From positions 1 through 48,128 of the forward strand of contig CACBWF010000003.1 of NCBI GenBank assembly GCA_902542925.1: DNA of 48,128 nucleotides. The letters run 5' to 3'. Position 1 is the first letter of the stretch, and each line of letters begins with the position of its first letter. A program made the position numbers and the translations under genes. Source of the stretch: an uncultured Alphaproteobacteria bacterium (GTDB lineage: Bacteria > Pseudomonadota > Alphaproteobacteria > Methylaequorales > Methylaequoraceae). Positions 1 to 9,772 of the stretch are shown in pieces. Below the pieces are notes generated by a model that saw only the letters and a program-made list of their open reading frames with translations, made no database searches and had not been told where the DNA came from.

Positions 1-346
1 AATTTGTTATTAGAAAAGTCGTATTTAAATTTATATCAATAACATTTTGCCATTTCTGTAAATCCATTCTCAGAAAAAGACTGTCTTCAGTTACACCAGC
101 ATTATTTATTAAAATTTCTATAAGCGGGTGCTTTTGTATAATTTTCTCAAGACAAGAAAATAATTGTTCCTTTATCGATAAATCGCATGTGAAAAAATCT
201 GTTTTATCTGGATCTTTGAAATCAATTTCATCGAATCTATCTTTTTTTCTTCCTGTCACAATAACATAGTATCCATTTGCGTTGAAATCTCTTGCTAAAG
301 ATTTACCTATACCTCCGGTCCCACCTGTTAATAAAATTTTTTTCAT
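1..346 (-). CDS. fabG: 3-oxoacyl-ACP reductase / SDR (FabG), C-terminus beyond window
   Basis: Minus-strand translation MKKILLTGGTGGIGKSLARDFNANGYYVIVTGRKKDRF...LINNAGVTEDSLF: Rossmann GGxGGIG and NNAG motifs; ATGA overlap with the fabD stop; absent from the ORF track because it is truncated. Confidence 0.88.
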   Translation of the reverse strand, partial: MKKILLTGGTGGIGKSLARDFNANGYYVIVTGRKKDRFDEIDFKDPDKTDFFTCDLSIKEQLFSCLEKIIQKHPLIEILINNAGVTEDSLFLRMDLQKWQNVIDINLNTTFLITN

Positions 347-1305
347 CTAAAAAAATTCTCTAGAAAATGATCTATATCTGGCATTAATTCTATGCTACCA
401 GTATTTATTGGAAAATTCATTCTTTTATTGAGACCACACAAAACTTTTCCAGAACCAATCTCATAAATATTATCTACATTTAGATTTTTAATTTTATCAA
501 TAGACTCTCTCCATCTTACTTTGCTACAAATCTGTCTAACTAACAATTCTTTTATATTGTCAAATTTTTCATATACCTTTGCATCATAGTTGCTTACAAA
601 CTTAATCTCGATGTTATTAAACTCAATATTTTTAAGAGCTTGTTCCATAACATCGGCAGCAGATTTCATTAATTTGCAATGAAATGGTGCACTAACATTT
701 AATTCTATTGATTTTTTTGCTCCATTTTTTAGACATTGATTAGAAATGAGGTCAACTTGTTCAGAATGTCCAGATAAAACGACCTGTCCTGGGCAATTAT
801 CGTTGGCTACCTCGCAAACTAAATTATTTGAGTTTTCTGAAATTATTTCTTCAACGTTTTCTACATCCATCCCTAGAATAGCAACCATCTTTGTTGACAA
901 GTTTAAAACTGCATTTTGCATAGCTAAACCCCTTATTTTCAGTAATTTAGAAGCATTCTTAAGTGACAAAATATTTGATGCACAAAGTGCGCTATATTCT
1001 CCTAGAGAATGTCCACAAATAATGTGTGCAATTTTATTAAATTTTTCTTTTGATTCGTATTCAATAACTCTACTAAGAGCAACACTTAAAGCCATAAGTG
1101 CAGGCTGCGTATTTTCAGTTTTTTTTAAATCAGATTCAGGACCTTCAAAAATAACTTTAGACAAATTGAAATTTAATTCATTATCTATTTCATCAAATAC
1201 ATCTCTTGCAATTTTGTGTTGATTATATAATTCTTTTCCCATTCCCACTTTTTGAGAGCCTTGACCAGGAAAAATGAAAGCAATCTTATTATCCATAGTT
1301 ACCAT
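343..1305 (-). CDS. fabD: malonyl-CoA:ACP transacylase
   Basis: IAFIFPGQGSQKVGMGKELY, GHSLGEYSALCAS, APFHCKLM motifs; adjacent to fabG. Confidence 0.96.
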   Translation of the reverse strand: MVTMDNKIAFIFPGQGSQKVGMGKELYNQHKIARDVFDEIDNELNFNLSKVIFEGPESDLKKTENTQPALMALSVALSRVIEYESKEKFNKIAHIICGHSLGEYSALCASNILSLKNASKLLKIRGLAMQNAVLNLSTKMVAILGMDVENVEEIISENSNNLVCEVANDNCPGQVVLSGHSEQVDLISNQCLKNGAKKSIELNVSAPFHCKLMKSAADVMEQALKNIEFNNIEIKFVSNYDAKVYEKFDNIKELLVRQICSKVRWRESIDKIKNLNVDNIYEIGSGKVLCGLNKRMNFPINTGSIELMPDIDHFLENFFR

Positions 1306-1402
1306 TTACTTTACATTACATTGAAAAGATACTTTTTTTTTGTTGATAATGATGTTATAAACTTTTTTATTAAATTAATTATGTAATAAATAGGATATCA
1401 TA

Positions 1403-1726
1403 ATGGCAATGTATGAAAACGTTTTTTTATTTAGTGGTAATTTAACCGAAAAAATGGCTAATGAAAAGATTGATTCAGTAGAGGAATTAATAAAAAAAAA
1501 TAAGGGAAATATTCTCAAAAAAGAATATTGGGGACTAAGGTCTCTTGCATATAAGATAAAAAAAAATTCAAAAGCTCATTATTTTATGTTAAATACTGAA
1601 AATAACTACGAAACGATATTAGAAATAAAAAAGAAATTAAGTATTGATGAAGATTACCTAAGGCTACTTAACTTAAAAATCACAGAATTTGATAAAAACC
1701 CTTCAGTAATCTCAAGATTAAAGTAG
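1403..1726 (+). CDS. rpsF: 30S ribosomal protein S6
   Basis: MAMYENVFLFSGNLTE...YWGLRSLAYKIKKNSKAHYFMLN; followed by rpsR. Confidence 0.95.
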   Translation: MAMYENVFLFSGNLTEKMANEKIDSVEELIKKNKGNILKKEYWGLRSLAYKIKKNSKAHYFMLNTENNYETILEIKKKLSIDEDYLRLLNLKITEFDKNPSVISRLK

Positions 1727-1735
1727 AGAAAAGAT

Positions 1736-1984
1736 ATGTCAGTTAAAAATAAACTTTTTGATAATAATAGAAATGGATTAATATCGTCCTGCCCTTTATC
1801 AAAAAAGGATGCTCCTAAGATAGATTATAAAAATGTTGAATTACTAAAGAGATATACAACAGAAAAGGGAAAAATTCTGCCTAGCAGGGTAACACATGTA
1901 TCCACAAAAAAACAGAAAGAGTTATCTCTTGCTATAAAAAGAGCTAGATTCATTGCACTTTTGCCCTATGTATCAACCCAGTAG
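1736..1984 (+). CDS. rpsR: 30S ribosomal protein S18
   Basis: [51 protein letters not shown]. Confidence 0.96.
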   Translation: MSVKNKLFDNNRNGLISSCPLSKKDAPKIDYKNVELLKRYTTEKGKILPSRVTHVSTKKQKELSLAIKRARFIALLPYVSTQ

Positions 1985-1992
1985 GGTTTTTT

Positions 1993-2928
1993 ATGGAAAC
2001 TCAATCTAAATTACCCAAACAAGTCATTGCTGTTGGGTATTCGGTAATCTTTATTACTGTGTCATATTTTCTATTGCTTAAAACATCACCAATTATATTT
2101 AATTTTTTTAATTTTCTACCTCTTCTTCTTATTGGGTCATTATTAAATACTAGAGCATCATTAATAAGTTTTTTTATTTCTGCATTTTTTATTTTTTTAG
2201 TTTTTTCTTCAATATTGGAATCAACAAATTTTGACTTTTCTTATATAATTTCAAATATATTTTTGACATTTTTTTTAGCCTTGCTTTTCGTCTCATTAGT
2301 CAAAAATAAAGGAGTCTCCTGGGGTCAAATTCTGAATATTTATACAATTATTTCCTCTTCCATTTTAACATTAATATTTTTATTCATATTTGCGGATCAA
2401 ATGGATGATATTTTTGAGGAGATAAAAAATCAATATAGTATACTTTTTCTTAGTAATGAGGGTTTCAACGAATCACAAATTGATTCATTATTTAGTTCGG
2501 TTAAAAAAATTTTTCCTTCAATAAACTTTATTTTTAATTTATTAACAATTTTAATAAATTTTTATTTATCCAACTCAATAATTAAAAAGTTTAATTTTAG
2601 GTCTGAAATTGTAGTTGATTACAAAAATTTTGAAATTGACAATTGGGTATTTTTTCTTCTATGTGCAACGATAATTTTAAGTTTGTTATCAGCCGGAGAT
2701 TTTAATCTATATTTAATTAATATATCAATATCAATATCCTTTATTTTTTTTCTAAAAGGATATAATATTTTTTTTATTTTTTTTGATAAATTTAACCTTA
2801 CAAAATTCATAAAGTATCTTCTAATAATGAATCCGAAGATAAACAAGGTGAAGAAAGTGACATTACTTCAACTAAAGTTGAAGATAAAAAGAAAAAATAA
2901 ATTTGTTTCAATAGTTATAAAAATATAA
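1993..2928 (+). CDS. DUF2232-like multi-pass membrane protein; C-terminal frame uncertain
   Basis: Multi-TM hydrophobic protein directly after rpsR, as in many alphaproteobacteria. Confidence 0.7.
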   Translation: METQSKLPKQVIAVGYSVIFITVSYFLLLKTSPIIFNFFNFLPLLLIGSLLNTRASLISFFISAFFIFLVFSSILESTNFDFSYIISNIFLTFFLALLFVSLVKNKGVSWGQILNIYTIISSSILTLIFLFIFADQMDDIFEEIKNQYSILFLSNEGFNESQIDSLFSSVKKIFPSINFIFNLLTILINFYLSNSIIKKFNFRSEIVVDYKNFEIDNWVFFLLCATIILSLLSAGDFNLYLINISISISFIFFLKGYNIFFIFFDKFNLTKFIKYLLIMNPKINKVKKVTLLQLKLKIKRKNKFVSIVIKI

Positions 2929-3885
2929 ATGCTTTTAGTTGAGCTCTTATTTGGACTGCTTATCCTCATTTTAGGAGCCGAATACTTAATTTCGGGAGCA
3001 ATTATACTCGGTAGAAAATTTAATTTATCTGAGATATTTATCGGAATCATTATTATTGGTTTTGGAACATCCTTATGTGAACTTTTTGTTTCAATCGATG
3101 CAGTCTTGAGCAATGCAAGTGAGTTATCTCTAGGAAATATTATTGGCTCTAATATAGCAAATATCCTTCTTGTAATTGGGTCAGCTGCGTTAATTAAAAG
3201 TTTTAGAATTCCTAAATTACCTAATCTAGACCTTTTAACCCATATCTTCGCAACACTTTTATTTACTTTTGTTTGTTTTTTTAGCTATTTAAATATTTAT
3301 TGGGGTATTTTATTTGTGTTGTGTTTTATTGTATATTTTTTCAAAATTATTGATAATTCAAAAAACCTTTTAAAGAGTAATGACAATAATCAAAAAGATC
3401 TGAATATAATTGAAAAATCAGTTTGGAAGAGTCCTTTTATTTTTGGTCCATTAGTTATATTTTTTTCAATTTTTTTAATTATTAGTGGTGCAGATTTAAC
3501 CGTTGATTCAGCAATAGAAATATCAAAAATACTTGGAATCTCAGAATCAGTAATAGGTTTGTCATTGATTGCTATAGGAACATCTTTACCTGAAATAGCA
3601 TCAGGGATTGTTGCAGTTAGAAAGGGAAAATTTCTAATGGTAGTTGGAAATGTAGTAGGATCAAATCTTTATAACATATTATTGATAATTGGAGCATCTA
3701 CATTCTTCAATAAATATGACTATAATTTAGAAAATATCTCTAACGACTTAATTTTTCTAAATTGTTGCCTTATTTTTTTTACATTTTTAACCATAAAAAA
3801 AGTAGTCATATCAAAAATAATGTCTATTGTAATGCTTTTAATGTACCTTGGTTATCTAGGTTACATATTTTCTAAAACAATTTAA
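2929..3885 (+). CDS. Ca2+/Na+ antiporter (CaCA family, YrbG-like)
   Basis: Two alpha repeats: GFGTSLCELFVSIDAV..GNIIGSNIANILLVIG and IGTSLPEIASGIVAV..GNVVGSNLYNILLIIG. Confidence 0.9.
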   Translation: MLLVELLFGLLILILGAEYLISGAIILGRKFNLSEIFIGIIIIGFGTSLCELFVSIDAVLSNASELSLGNIIGSNIANILLVIGSAALIKSFRIPKLPNLDLLTHIFATLLFTFVCFFSYLNIYWGILFVLCFIVYFFKIIDNSKNLLKSNDNNQKDLNIIEKSVWKSPFIFGPLVIFFSIFLIISGADLTVDSAIEISKILGISESVIGLSLIAIGTSLPEIASGIVAVRKGKFLMVVGNVVGSNLYNILLIIGASTFFNKYDYNLENISNDLIFLNCCLIFFTFLTIKKVVISKIMSIVMLLMYLGYLGYIFSKTI

Positions 3886-3965
3886 AAGTTTTTACCATTA
3901 TCCACATAACTAACAACCAGATTTTTGGTGCTACATTTTAATTTTTCATATAATGTTATCTTTTT

Positions 3966-5429
3966 ATGAAGAATTTAAATAATAAGTCGTCTTCGAATTT
4001 AGAATTATTGGGTGAAGAAAGAAATACACCGCTAAATTATGAAGCTGAGAGAGCCTTACTTGGAGCAATACTATCAAACAATAAAGCTTTTGAAAGTATA
4101 GAAGACATATTAACTTCAAATGATTTTGCTGATCCATTACACCAAAAAATTTTTTCATATATAAAAAAAATTATGGAGAAGGGTCAAATTGCAGATATAA
4201 ATGTAATAAAACTTTTTCTTGAAAATGATGAAACACTAATTGAGAATGGAGGAATTGAATATCTTCTTAAGATAACTGAAAATTCATTAAGTATCATCAA
4301 TGCACATCACTATGGTAAAATAATCAGAGAACTTTCTCAAAGACGTCAACTGATAGATTTTGGTACTGATATAGTTAATAAATCTTTTTCACCAAAGATT
4401 GAAATTTCTGCAGACAACCTCATAGAAAATGCTGAACAAAGTCTATATGACCTTACTACACATGGCCAAATTAGATCTGGTCCTAAAAGCTTTGATAATA
4501 TTTTGTCAGAGACCGTTTCAATTGCCGAAAAAGCTTATAAAAAGGACAGTGAAAGTGTTGGAATGAAAACTGGTTTATCCGATTTTGATAAAAAAATAGG
4601 AGGGCTGCATAATTCAGATCTAATTATAATTGCAGGTCGCCCTTCAATGGGTAAAACAGCATTTGCTACAAATATTGCTTATAATATTACAAAAAGAAAA
4701 CAAAAGAGTAAAGAAGATGATCCTAAGGGGAATGTTTTATTTTTTTCACTGGAAATGTCTTCCGAACAACTGGCAACAAGGATTCTAGCTGAATCATCAA
4801 ATATTCCCTCTGAGAAAATTAGAACCGGGAATATATCAAAAAATGATTTCCAAAACGTTGTCAATTCTAGCGAAGAATTATCAAATCTTTCTTTATTTAT
4901 TGATGATACACCTGCTCTTACCATTTCCTCTATTAGAACAAGGTCAAGAAGATTAAAAAGGAAAGAAGGATTAGATCTCATAATTATAGATTACTTACAA
5001 TTAGTGAGTGGAACAAATATTAATCAAAGTGAAAATAGAGTCCAAGAGGTTTCAGAAATAACAAGAGGTCTAAAAGCAATAGCAAAGGACTTGAATATTC
5101 CTGTAATAGCATTATCGCAATTATCAAGAAAAGTTGAAGATCGAGAAGAAAAAAGACCACAATTATCAGACCTGAGAGAGTCTGGTACCATTGAACAAGA
5201 TTCTGATTTAGTAGTTTTTTTATATAGAGAAGAATATTATCTAGCGCGTTCAGAACCTACCGAAGGAACTGAAAAGCATAATGAATGGGTTCAAAAAATG
5301 TCAGCCATACATAATGTAGCTGAAGCAATTATAGCAAAACATAGACATGGTCCCATTTCAAAAGTTAAATTACACTTTAATGCATCATCAACAAAATTTT
5401 CAGATTTTGTGGATACTAATGATTTTTAG
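3966..5429 (+). CDS. dnaB: replicative DNA helicase DnaB
   Basis: NYEAERALLGAIL, GRPSMGKTAFA Walker A, DLIIIDYLQLV Walker B, LSQLSRKVEDREEKRPQLSDLRESGTIEQDSD. Confidence 0.97.
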   Translation: MKNLNNKSSSNLELLGEERNTPLNYEAERALLGAILSNNKAFESIEDILTSNDFADPLHQKIFSYIKKIMEKGQIADINVIKLFLENDETLIENGGIEYLLKITENSLSIINAHHYGKIIRELSQRRQLIDFGTDIVNKSFSPKIEISADNLIENAEQSLYDLTTHGQIRSGPKSFDNILSETVSIAEKAYKKDSESVGMKTGLSDFDKKIGGLHNSDLIIIAGRPSMGKTAFATNIAYNITKRKQKSKEDDPKGNVLFFSLEMSSEQLATRILAESSNIPSEKIRTGNISKNDFQNVVNSSEELSNLSLFIDDTPALTISSIRTRSRRLKRKEGLDLIIIDYLQLVSGTNINQSENRVQEVSEITRGLKAIAKDLNIPVIALSQLSRKVEDREEKRPQLSDLRESGTIEQDSDLVVFLYREEYYLARSEPTEGTEKHNEWVQKMSAIHNVAEAIIAKHRHGPISKVKLHFNASSTKFSDFVDTNDF

Positions 5430-5484
5430 ATTTTATAATTTAAATTTATCTTCATAAAAATTTCAATTTGGTTATATTTAAAAA

Positions 5485-6282
5485 ATGCAAAATTTTTTTA
5501 CTAACCTTCTATACTTACCGAAAACTATTGGGAAACTAACCTATCTTTTTTTTGATTCCCTAGGTTTCAAAGTTATTTTTTTTTTAAGTTGTGTTAAGAG
5601 TTGTTTCACACCTATTTACTATCCTGATCTAATTCTAAAACAAATTATTAAAATTGGTTATAATTCTTTGCCAGTTGTTGGAATGACAGCAATTTTTACT
5701 GGAATGGTTTTAGCCTTACAATCGTATACAGGATTTTCAAGATTCTCTGCTGAAAGCGCGATTCCGAATGTAGTTGTTCTTTCAATAACAAGAGAGTTAT
5801 CGCCTGTTTTAGCAGGTTTAATGGTTGCTGGAAGAGCAGGTGCAGCTATTGCTGCTGAAATTGGCACAATGAAAGTTACCGAGCAAATAGATGCATTGAA
5901 AACTCTATCAACCAATCCTCTAAATTATTTAGTGGCACCAAGAATTATTGCTGGATTGATTTCTCTTCCAATTTTGGTCTTCGTTGGAGACATAGTTGGT
6001 GTCTTTGGTGGTTATCTTATTTGTGTTTACGTATTAAGCTTTAATCCGGAAGTTTTTTTGGTGAATGTTTTCAATTTTGTTGAGTTTGTTGATATCTTTT
6101 CTGGTCTAGTTAAAGCATCAGTATTTGGCTTAATAATAACCTTTATGGGTTGTTACCACGGTTTTCATGCAAAAGGTGGAGCTCAAGGTGTAGGGCTAGC
6201 AACAACTTACTCAGTAGTTTCATCGTCAATTATGATTTTATTATTTAATTACATTCTTACATCGCTTTTTTTTCAAATATGA
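5485..6282 (+). CDS. mlaE: MlaE-family ABC permease
   Basis: VVGMTAIFTGMVLALQSYTGFSRF...ELSPVLAGLMVAGRAGAAIAAEIGTMKVTEQIDALKTL. Confidence 0.93.
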   Translation: MQNFFTNLLYLPKTIGKLTYLFFDSLGFKVIFFLSCVKSCFTPIYYPDLILKQIIKIGYNSLPVVGMTAIFTGMVLALQSYTGFSRFSAESAIPNVVVLSITRELSPVLAGLMVAGRAGAAIAAEIGTMKVTEQIDALKTLSTNPLNYLVAPRIIAGLISLPILVFVGDIVGVFGGYLICVYVLSFNPEVFLVNVFNFVEFVDIFSGLVKASVFGLIITFMGCYHGFHAKGGAQGVGLATTYSVVSSSIMILLFNYILTSLFFQI

Positions 6283-6992
6283 ACCTTAAAATAAAAATTA
6301 GAGATTTGCAGAAAAAATTTGGAAGCAAAATGGTTCTTAACAATTTAAATCTTGAAATTTTTGATAATGAATCCTTGGCTATAATTGGTGAGTCTGGAAG
6401 TGGTAAATCTGTGCTTACAAAATGTATTAATGGTCTAACAGAGTATAATAATGGAAAAATTATTTATGAAAATAGTTACGATGTGAAAAATCTAAAAACA
6501 AAAGAAAAAGAGTTACATATTTCTAATTTTGGCGTACTTTTTCAAAATTCAGCTCTTTTTGACAGTTTAGATGTAGAAAAAAATATTTTCTTTTCATGTT
6601 CTGGAAAAAAAGACTTTAGTATTTTAAAAGATGTTGGTTTAGATAAATCAGTTTTACCCAAAATGCCAGCTGAAATTTCAGTTGGAGTTCAAAAAAGAGT
6701 TGGTCTTGCAAGAGCTATTATGTCGAAACCAAAAATTTTAATCTTTGATGAGCCTACCACTGGATTAGACCCAATAATTGCAGATCAGATCAATAAGCTT
6801 ATTAGAGATCTCGTAATTAAAAAAAAATTAACGACAATAACGATTACTCATGATATGAAGAGTGTTTATGAATATGCTGATAAGGTTGCTTTTATTAGAA
6901 ATGGGAAAATAGAGTGGTACGGTCAAGTTAAACAACTAAAAAATTGTAAAAATATTTATATGAAAAATTTTATTAGTGGCAAAATTAAATGA
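6279..6992 (+). CDS. mlaF: MlaF-family ABC ATPase
   Basis: Walker A GESGSGKS, Walker B ILIFDEPTTGLDP; ATGA overlap with mlaE. Confidence 0.9.
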   Translation: MNLKIKIRDLQKKFGSKMVLNNLNLEIFDNESLAIIGESGSGKSVLTKCINGLTEYNNGKIIYENSYDVKNLKTKEKELHISNFGVLFQNSALFDSLDVEKNIFFSCSGKKDFSILKDVGLDKSVLPKMPAEISVGVQKRVGLARAIMSKPKILIFDEPTTGLDPIIADQINKLIRDLVIKKKLTTITITHDMKSVYEYADKVAFIRNGKIEWYGQVKQLKNCKNIYMKNFISGKIK

Positions 6993-7007
6993 CTTTAGGA
7001 CTTTTCT

Positions 7008-7658
7008 TTGGAATATAACGTAATCTTTGATATTTCTATTTTGGCTTTTATTTTTTTATCTGCAATATTAGCTTTTTCTAGAGGATTTTTTCAAGAATTT
7101 TTGTCATTGGTAAGTTGGCTTGGAGCTATTATACTCTCATATTACTTTTCAAAATATTTTGTTGATATTTTAGAAGGGATGATTGGTAACTTAATAATTT
7201 CCAAAATTCTGTCCTATGTTTTGGTCTTTATTTTATGCGTCTTTACGCTGTCTTATTTCACAAGTATTTTTTCTTCAAAAATCAAAAATAGTGCTGTTGG
7301 AATGATTGATAGGAGTTTGGGTTTTTTTTTCGGTATAATAAGAGGGTACATTTTATTATGTATGGGATTGTTCGCTTTTTATTTTTTTTTCAATCAAAAT
7401 CATCCATCATGGCTAGAAAAATCAAAAATGAATGATCTTTTGATACAAGGTTTAGTACAAATTGTTCCAATATTTGATAGTGAAAATGACTCTATAATAT
7501 TTTTAGAAGAGAAAATTAAAAAAAAATCTAAAGATTTATTTGAAAAGAGTATAAATTCTCATTTAAGAAGAGAAAAAAATAGATCGAATCTAGAAGGTTA
7601 TGGTAAAGATGAAAGAAATAATCTAGAAACGTTAATTGAAAATTTTGACAATGAATAA
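7008..7658 (+). CDS. cvpA: CvpA family membrane protein (TTG start)
   Basis: FDISILAFIFLSAILAFSRGFFQEFLSLVSWLGAIILSYYFS; directly upstream of purF. Confidence 0.88.
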   Translation: MEYNVIFDISILAFIFLSAILAFSRGFFQEFLSLVSWLGAIILSYYFSKYFVDILEGMIGNLIISKILSYVLVFILCVFTLSYFTSIFSSKIKNSAVGMIDRSLGFFFGIIRGYILLCMGLFAFYFFFNQNHPSWLEKSKMNDLLIQGLVQIVPIFDSENDSIIFLEEKIKKKSKDLFEKSINSHLRREKNRSNLEGYGKDERNNLETLIENFDNE

Positions 7659-9111
7659 ATTCTTGTTTCCTGAAAGAAAAATTAGAGAAGAGTGCGGAGT
7701 ATTTGGAGTTTTCAATAATGATGAGGCTGCATCATTAACGGCATTGGGTTTACATGCTCTTCAGCACAGGGGTCAAGATTCCTCTGGAATTGTAACTTAT
7801 TCTGAAAATAATTTTTTTGGACATCGAGGACTTGGACAGGTTAGTGAAGTTTTTAATGATTCAACTATTCTATCAAAACTTAAGGGTAAAAACTCTATTG
7901 GTCATAATAGGTATGGAACTACTGGAGAAACAGCACTAAAAAATGTTCAGCCACTTTTTTCAGAAATCCTTACTGGAGGAGTTGCAATAGCACATAATGG
8001 AAATTTGACAAACACAAATACACTTAAAGAAAAATTGATTAAATCTGGTTCAATTTTTCAATCAACTTCAGATACTGAAGTTATTTTACATTTAATATCA
8101 ACTGCAAGTGGTAATCTCATTGATAGGTTAGTTTATGCTTTGCATAGTATTAGTGGAGCTTATTCGTTGTTATTACTTAATAAAAGTTCATTGATAGGTG
8201 TCAGAGATCCGTTTGGAATTAGACCCCTTGTACTTGGAAAATTGAAAGATTCATACATCCTCTGTTCAGAGAGTTGCGGCCTTGATATAATAGGAGCTAA
8301 ATTAGTTAGAGATGTTCAACCAGGAGAAATAATAATTATTAATAATAATGGAATTGAATCTATAACTCCCTTCAAAAAAACTGCATTAAGACCATGCTTA
8401 TTTGAATACATATACTTTTCAAGGCCTGACAGTACACTTGATGGAAGAAATGTATACGATGTCAGAAAAAAAATAGGTGAACAGCTTGCGAAAGAATCGT
8501 CTGAGGATAAGGATTTGATCGATATTGTAATACCAATTCCTGACTCTGGGAACGCTTCTGCTTTAGGTTACTCTAATCAAATAAATAAACCATTCGAATT
8601 AGGGATTATCAGAAATCACTATACTGGAAGAACATTTATACAACCAACAAGTAGAGTTAGAAATCTTGGTGTAAAGTTAAAGCATAATCCAAACCCGTCT
8701 GCACTTAAAAATAAAAAAATTGCTCTAATTGATGACTCAGTAGTAAGAGGAACAACAGCGACTAAAATAGTTGAAATGCTAAAAAATGCTGGTGCAAAAG
8801 AAATTCATATGCGTATTGCGAGTCCTCCAGTAAAATTTCCTTGTTATTATGGAATAGATACACCATCAGAAAGTGAATTGCTTGCGTCTAAATATTCTAT
8901 AAAAGAAATTGCTAGTTATATCGGAGTTGATTCATTGAAATTTATTACTTTAAACGGAGTATATAATGCACTTGGATTTCCATCAGGTCGTGACCCAAAT
9001 AATCCACAATTTACTGACCATTATTTTAGTGGCGATTATCCTGTAAGATTAGTTGACAAGAATATAGGGAAAAAACCCTCACAGCTATCATTGTTAATTG
9101 AAACAAAATAA
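7651..9111 (+). CDS. purF: amidophosphoribosyltransferase
   Basis: IREECGVFGVF (N-terminal Cys), LQHRGQDSSGI, IALIDDSVVRGTT; ATG at 7651 preferred over the ORF-track TTG at 7636. Confidence 0.96.
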   Translation: MNKFLFPERKIREECGVFGVFNNDEAASLTALGLHALQHRGQDSSGIVTYSENNFFGHRGLGQVSEVFNDSTILSKLKGKNSIGHNRYGTTGETALKNVQPLFSEILTGGVAIAHNGNLTNTNTLKEKLIKSGSIFQSTSDTEVILHLISTASGNLIDRLVYALHSISGAYSLLLLNKSSLIGVRDPFGIRPLVLGKLKDSYILCSESCGLDIIGAKLVRDVQPGEIIIINNNGIESITPFKKTALRPCLFEYIYFSRPDSTLDGRNVYDVRKKIGEQLAKESSEDKDLIDIVIPIPDSGNASALGYSNQINKPFELGIIRNHYTGRTFIQPTSRVRNLGVKLKHNPNPSALKNKKIALIDDSVVRGTTATKIVEMLKNAGAKEIHMRIASPPVKFPCYYGIDTPSESELLASKYSIKEIASYIGVDSLKFITLNGVYNALGFPSGRDPNNPQFTDHYFSGDYPVRLVDKNIGKKPSQLSLLIETK

Positions 9112-9772
9112 ATTGAGTACTTTAAAAAAAAATGGAATAATTTTTGGCACCTCTTCTGTTTTAGGGTTGGAACTGGCAAAAGAACTAACTAGGAAAGGTA
9201 CAAATTTAATTCTTCAAGATAATTCAAAAAGTAATTTAGAAAAAATTAGTTTTCAGATGAAAAAAATTGGTAAGCAACAAACTTACTTACATTGTAATCA
9301 CCAAATTCCAGAAAATCTTGATAATTTAAATATAGCAATACAACAACAATTCAATAAACTAGATTTCATTGTTAGTACAATTGGAAATATTGAAAGTCTT
9401 AGACCATTAACTGACCTTAGTTTAAAGGAATGGAAAAAAAATATTGATATTAATTTGACAACAAATTGGGTTATTCTTAAAAATTCGGAGTTTTTTTTAA
9501 GAAAATCTAGAAGCCCAAAAATTTATTTTTTTTATAACTCTGAAATTGCCAATGGGGCGGCCTATTACAATAGTTATTCTGTATCTAAAGCAGCATTGAA
9601 ATCCATGGTTGACTTATACCAAAAAGAAAAAAAAAAGTTTAATTTCACTGTAAAGATAATCGATATAGAGTTAGATAAATTTTGTGAGATATCACATCTG
9701 AGACCAAAATATAAAAAATACAATTATAAGAAGGAAGTAAAAATGATAGTTTCTGAAATTATAAAAATTTAG
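9098..9772 (+). CDS. SDR-family oxidoreductase; start could be TTG 9098 or TTG 9113
   Basis: NGIIFGTSSVLGLELAKELTRKG...YNSYSVSKAALKSMV; SDR after cvpA-purF. Confidence 0.85.
   Translation: MKQNKLSTLKKNGIIFGTSSVLGLELAKELTRKGTNLILQDNSKSNLEKISFQMKKIGKQQTYLHCNHQIPENLDNLNIAIQQQFNKLDFIVSTIGNIESLRPLTDLSLKEWKKNIDINLTTNWVILKNSEFFLRKSRSPKIYFFYNSEIANGAAYYNSYSVSKAALKSMVDLYQKEKKKFNFTVKIIDIELDKFCEISHLRPKYKKYNYKKEVKMIVSEIIKI

Noticed and set aside
746-1222. 158-aa plus-strand ORF antisense to fabD
   Set aside because: Shadow ORF of a confidently assigned gene; no recognisable motif. Same judgement for the other antisense ORFs (e.g. 2619-2846, 4679-4981, 5658-5915, 11497-11841, 12214-12504, 21190-21450, 23817-24353, 35835-36173, 36744-37049, 41414-41648, 44079-44339, 44643-44870)
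1893-1905. Second DnaA-box-like GTATCCACA inside rpsR
   Set aside because: One mismatch and inside a conserved coding region
2820-2900. Acidic tail in the alternative frame read as the end of a remnant rplI
   Set aside because: No L9 N-terminal motif upstream in that frame; better explained as an indel in the DUF2232 gene
9120-9170. TGGCAC at 9145 as a sigma-54 promoter
   Set aside because: No GC at the -12 position and it lies in the SDR coding region
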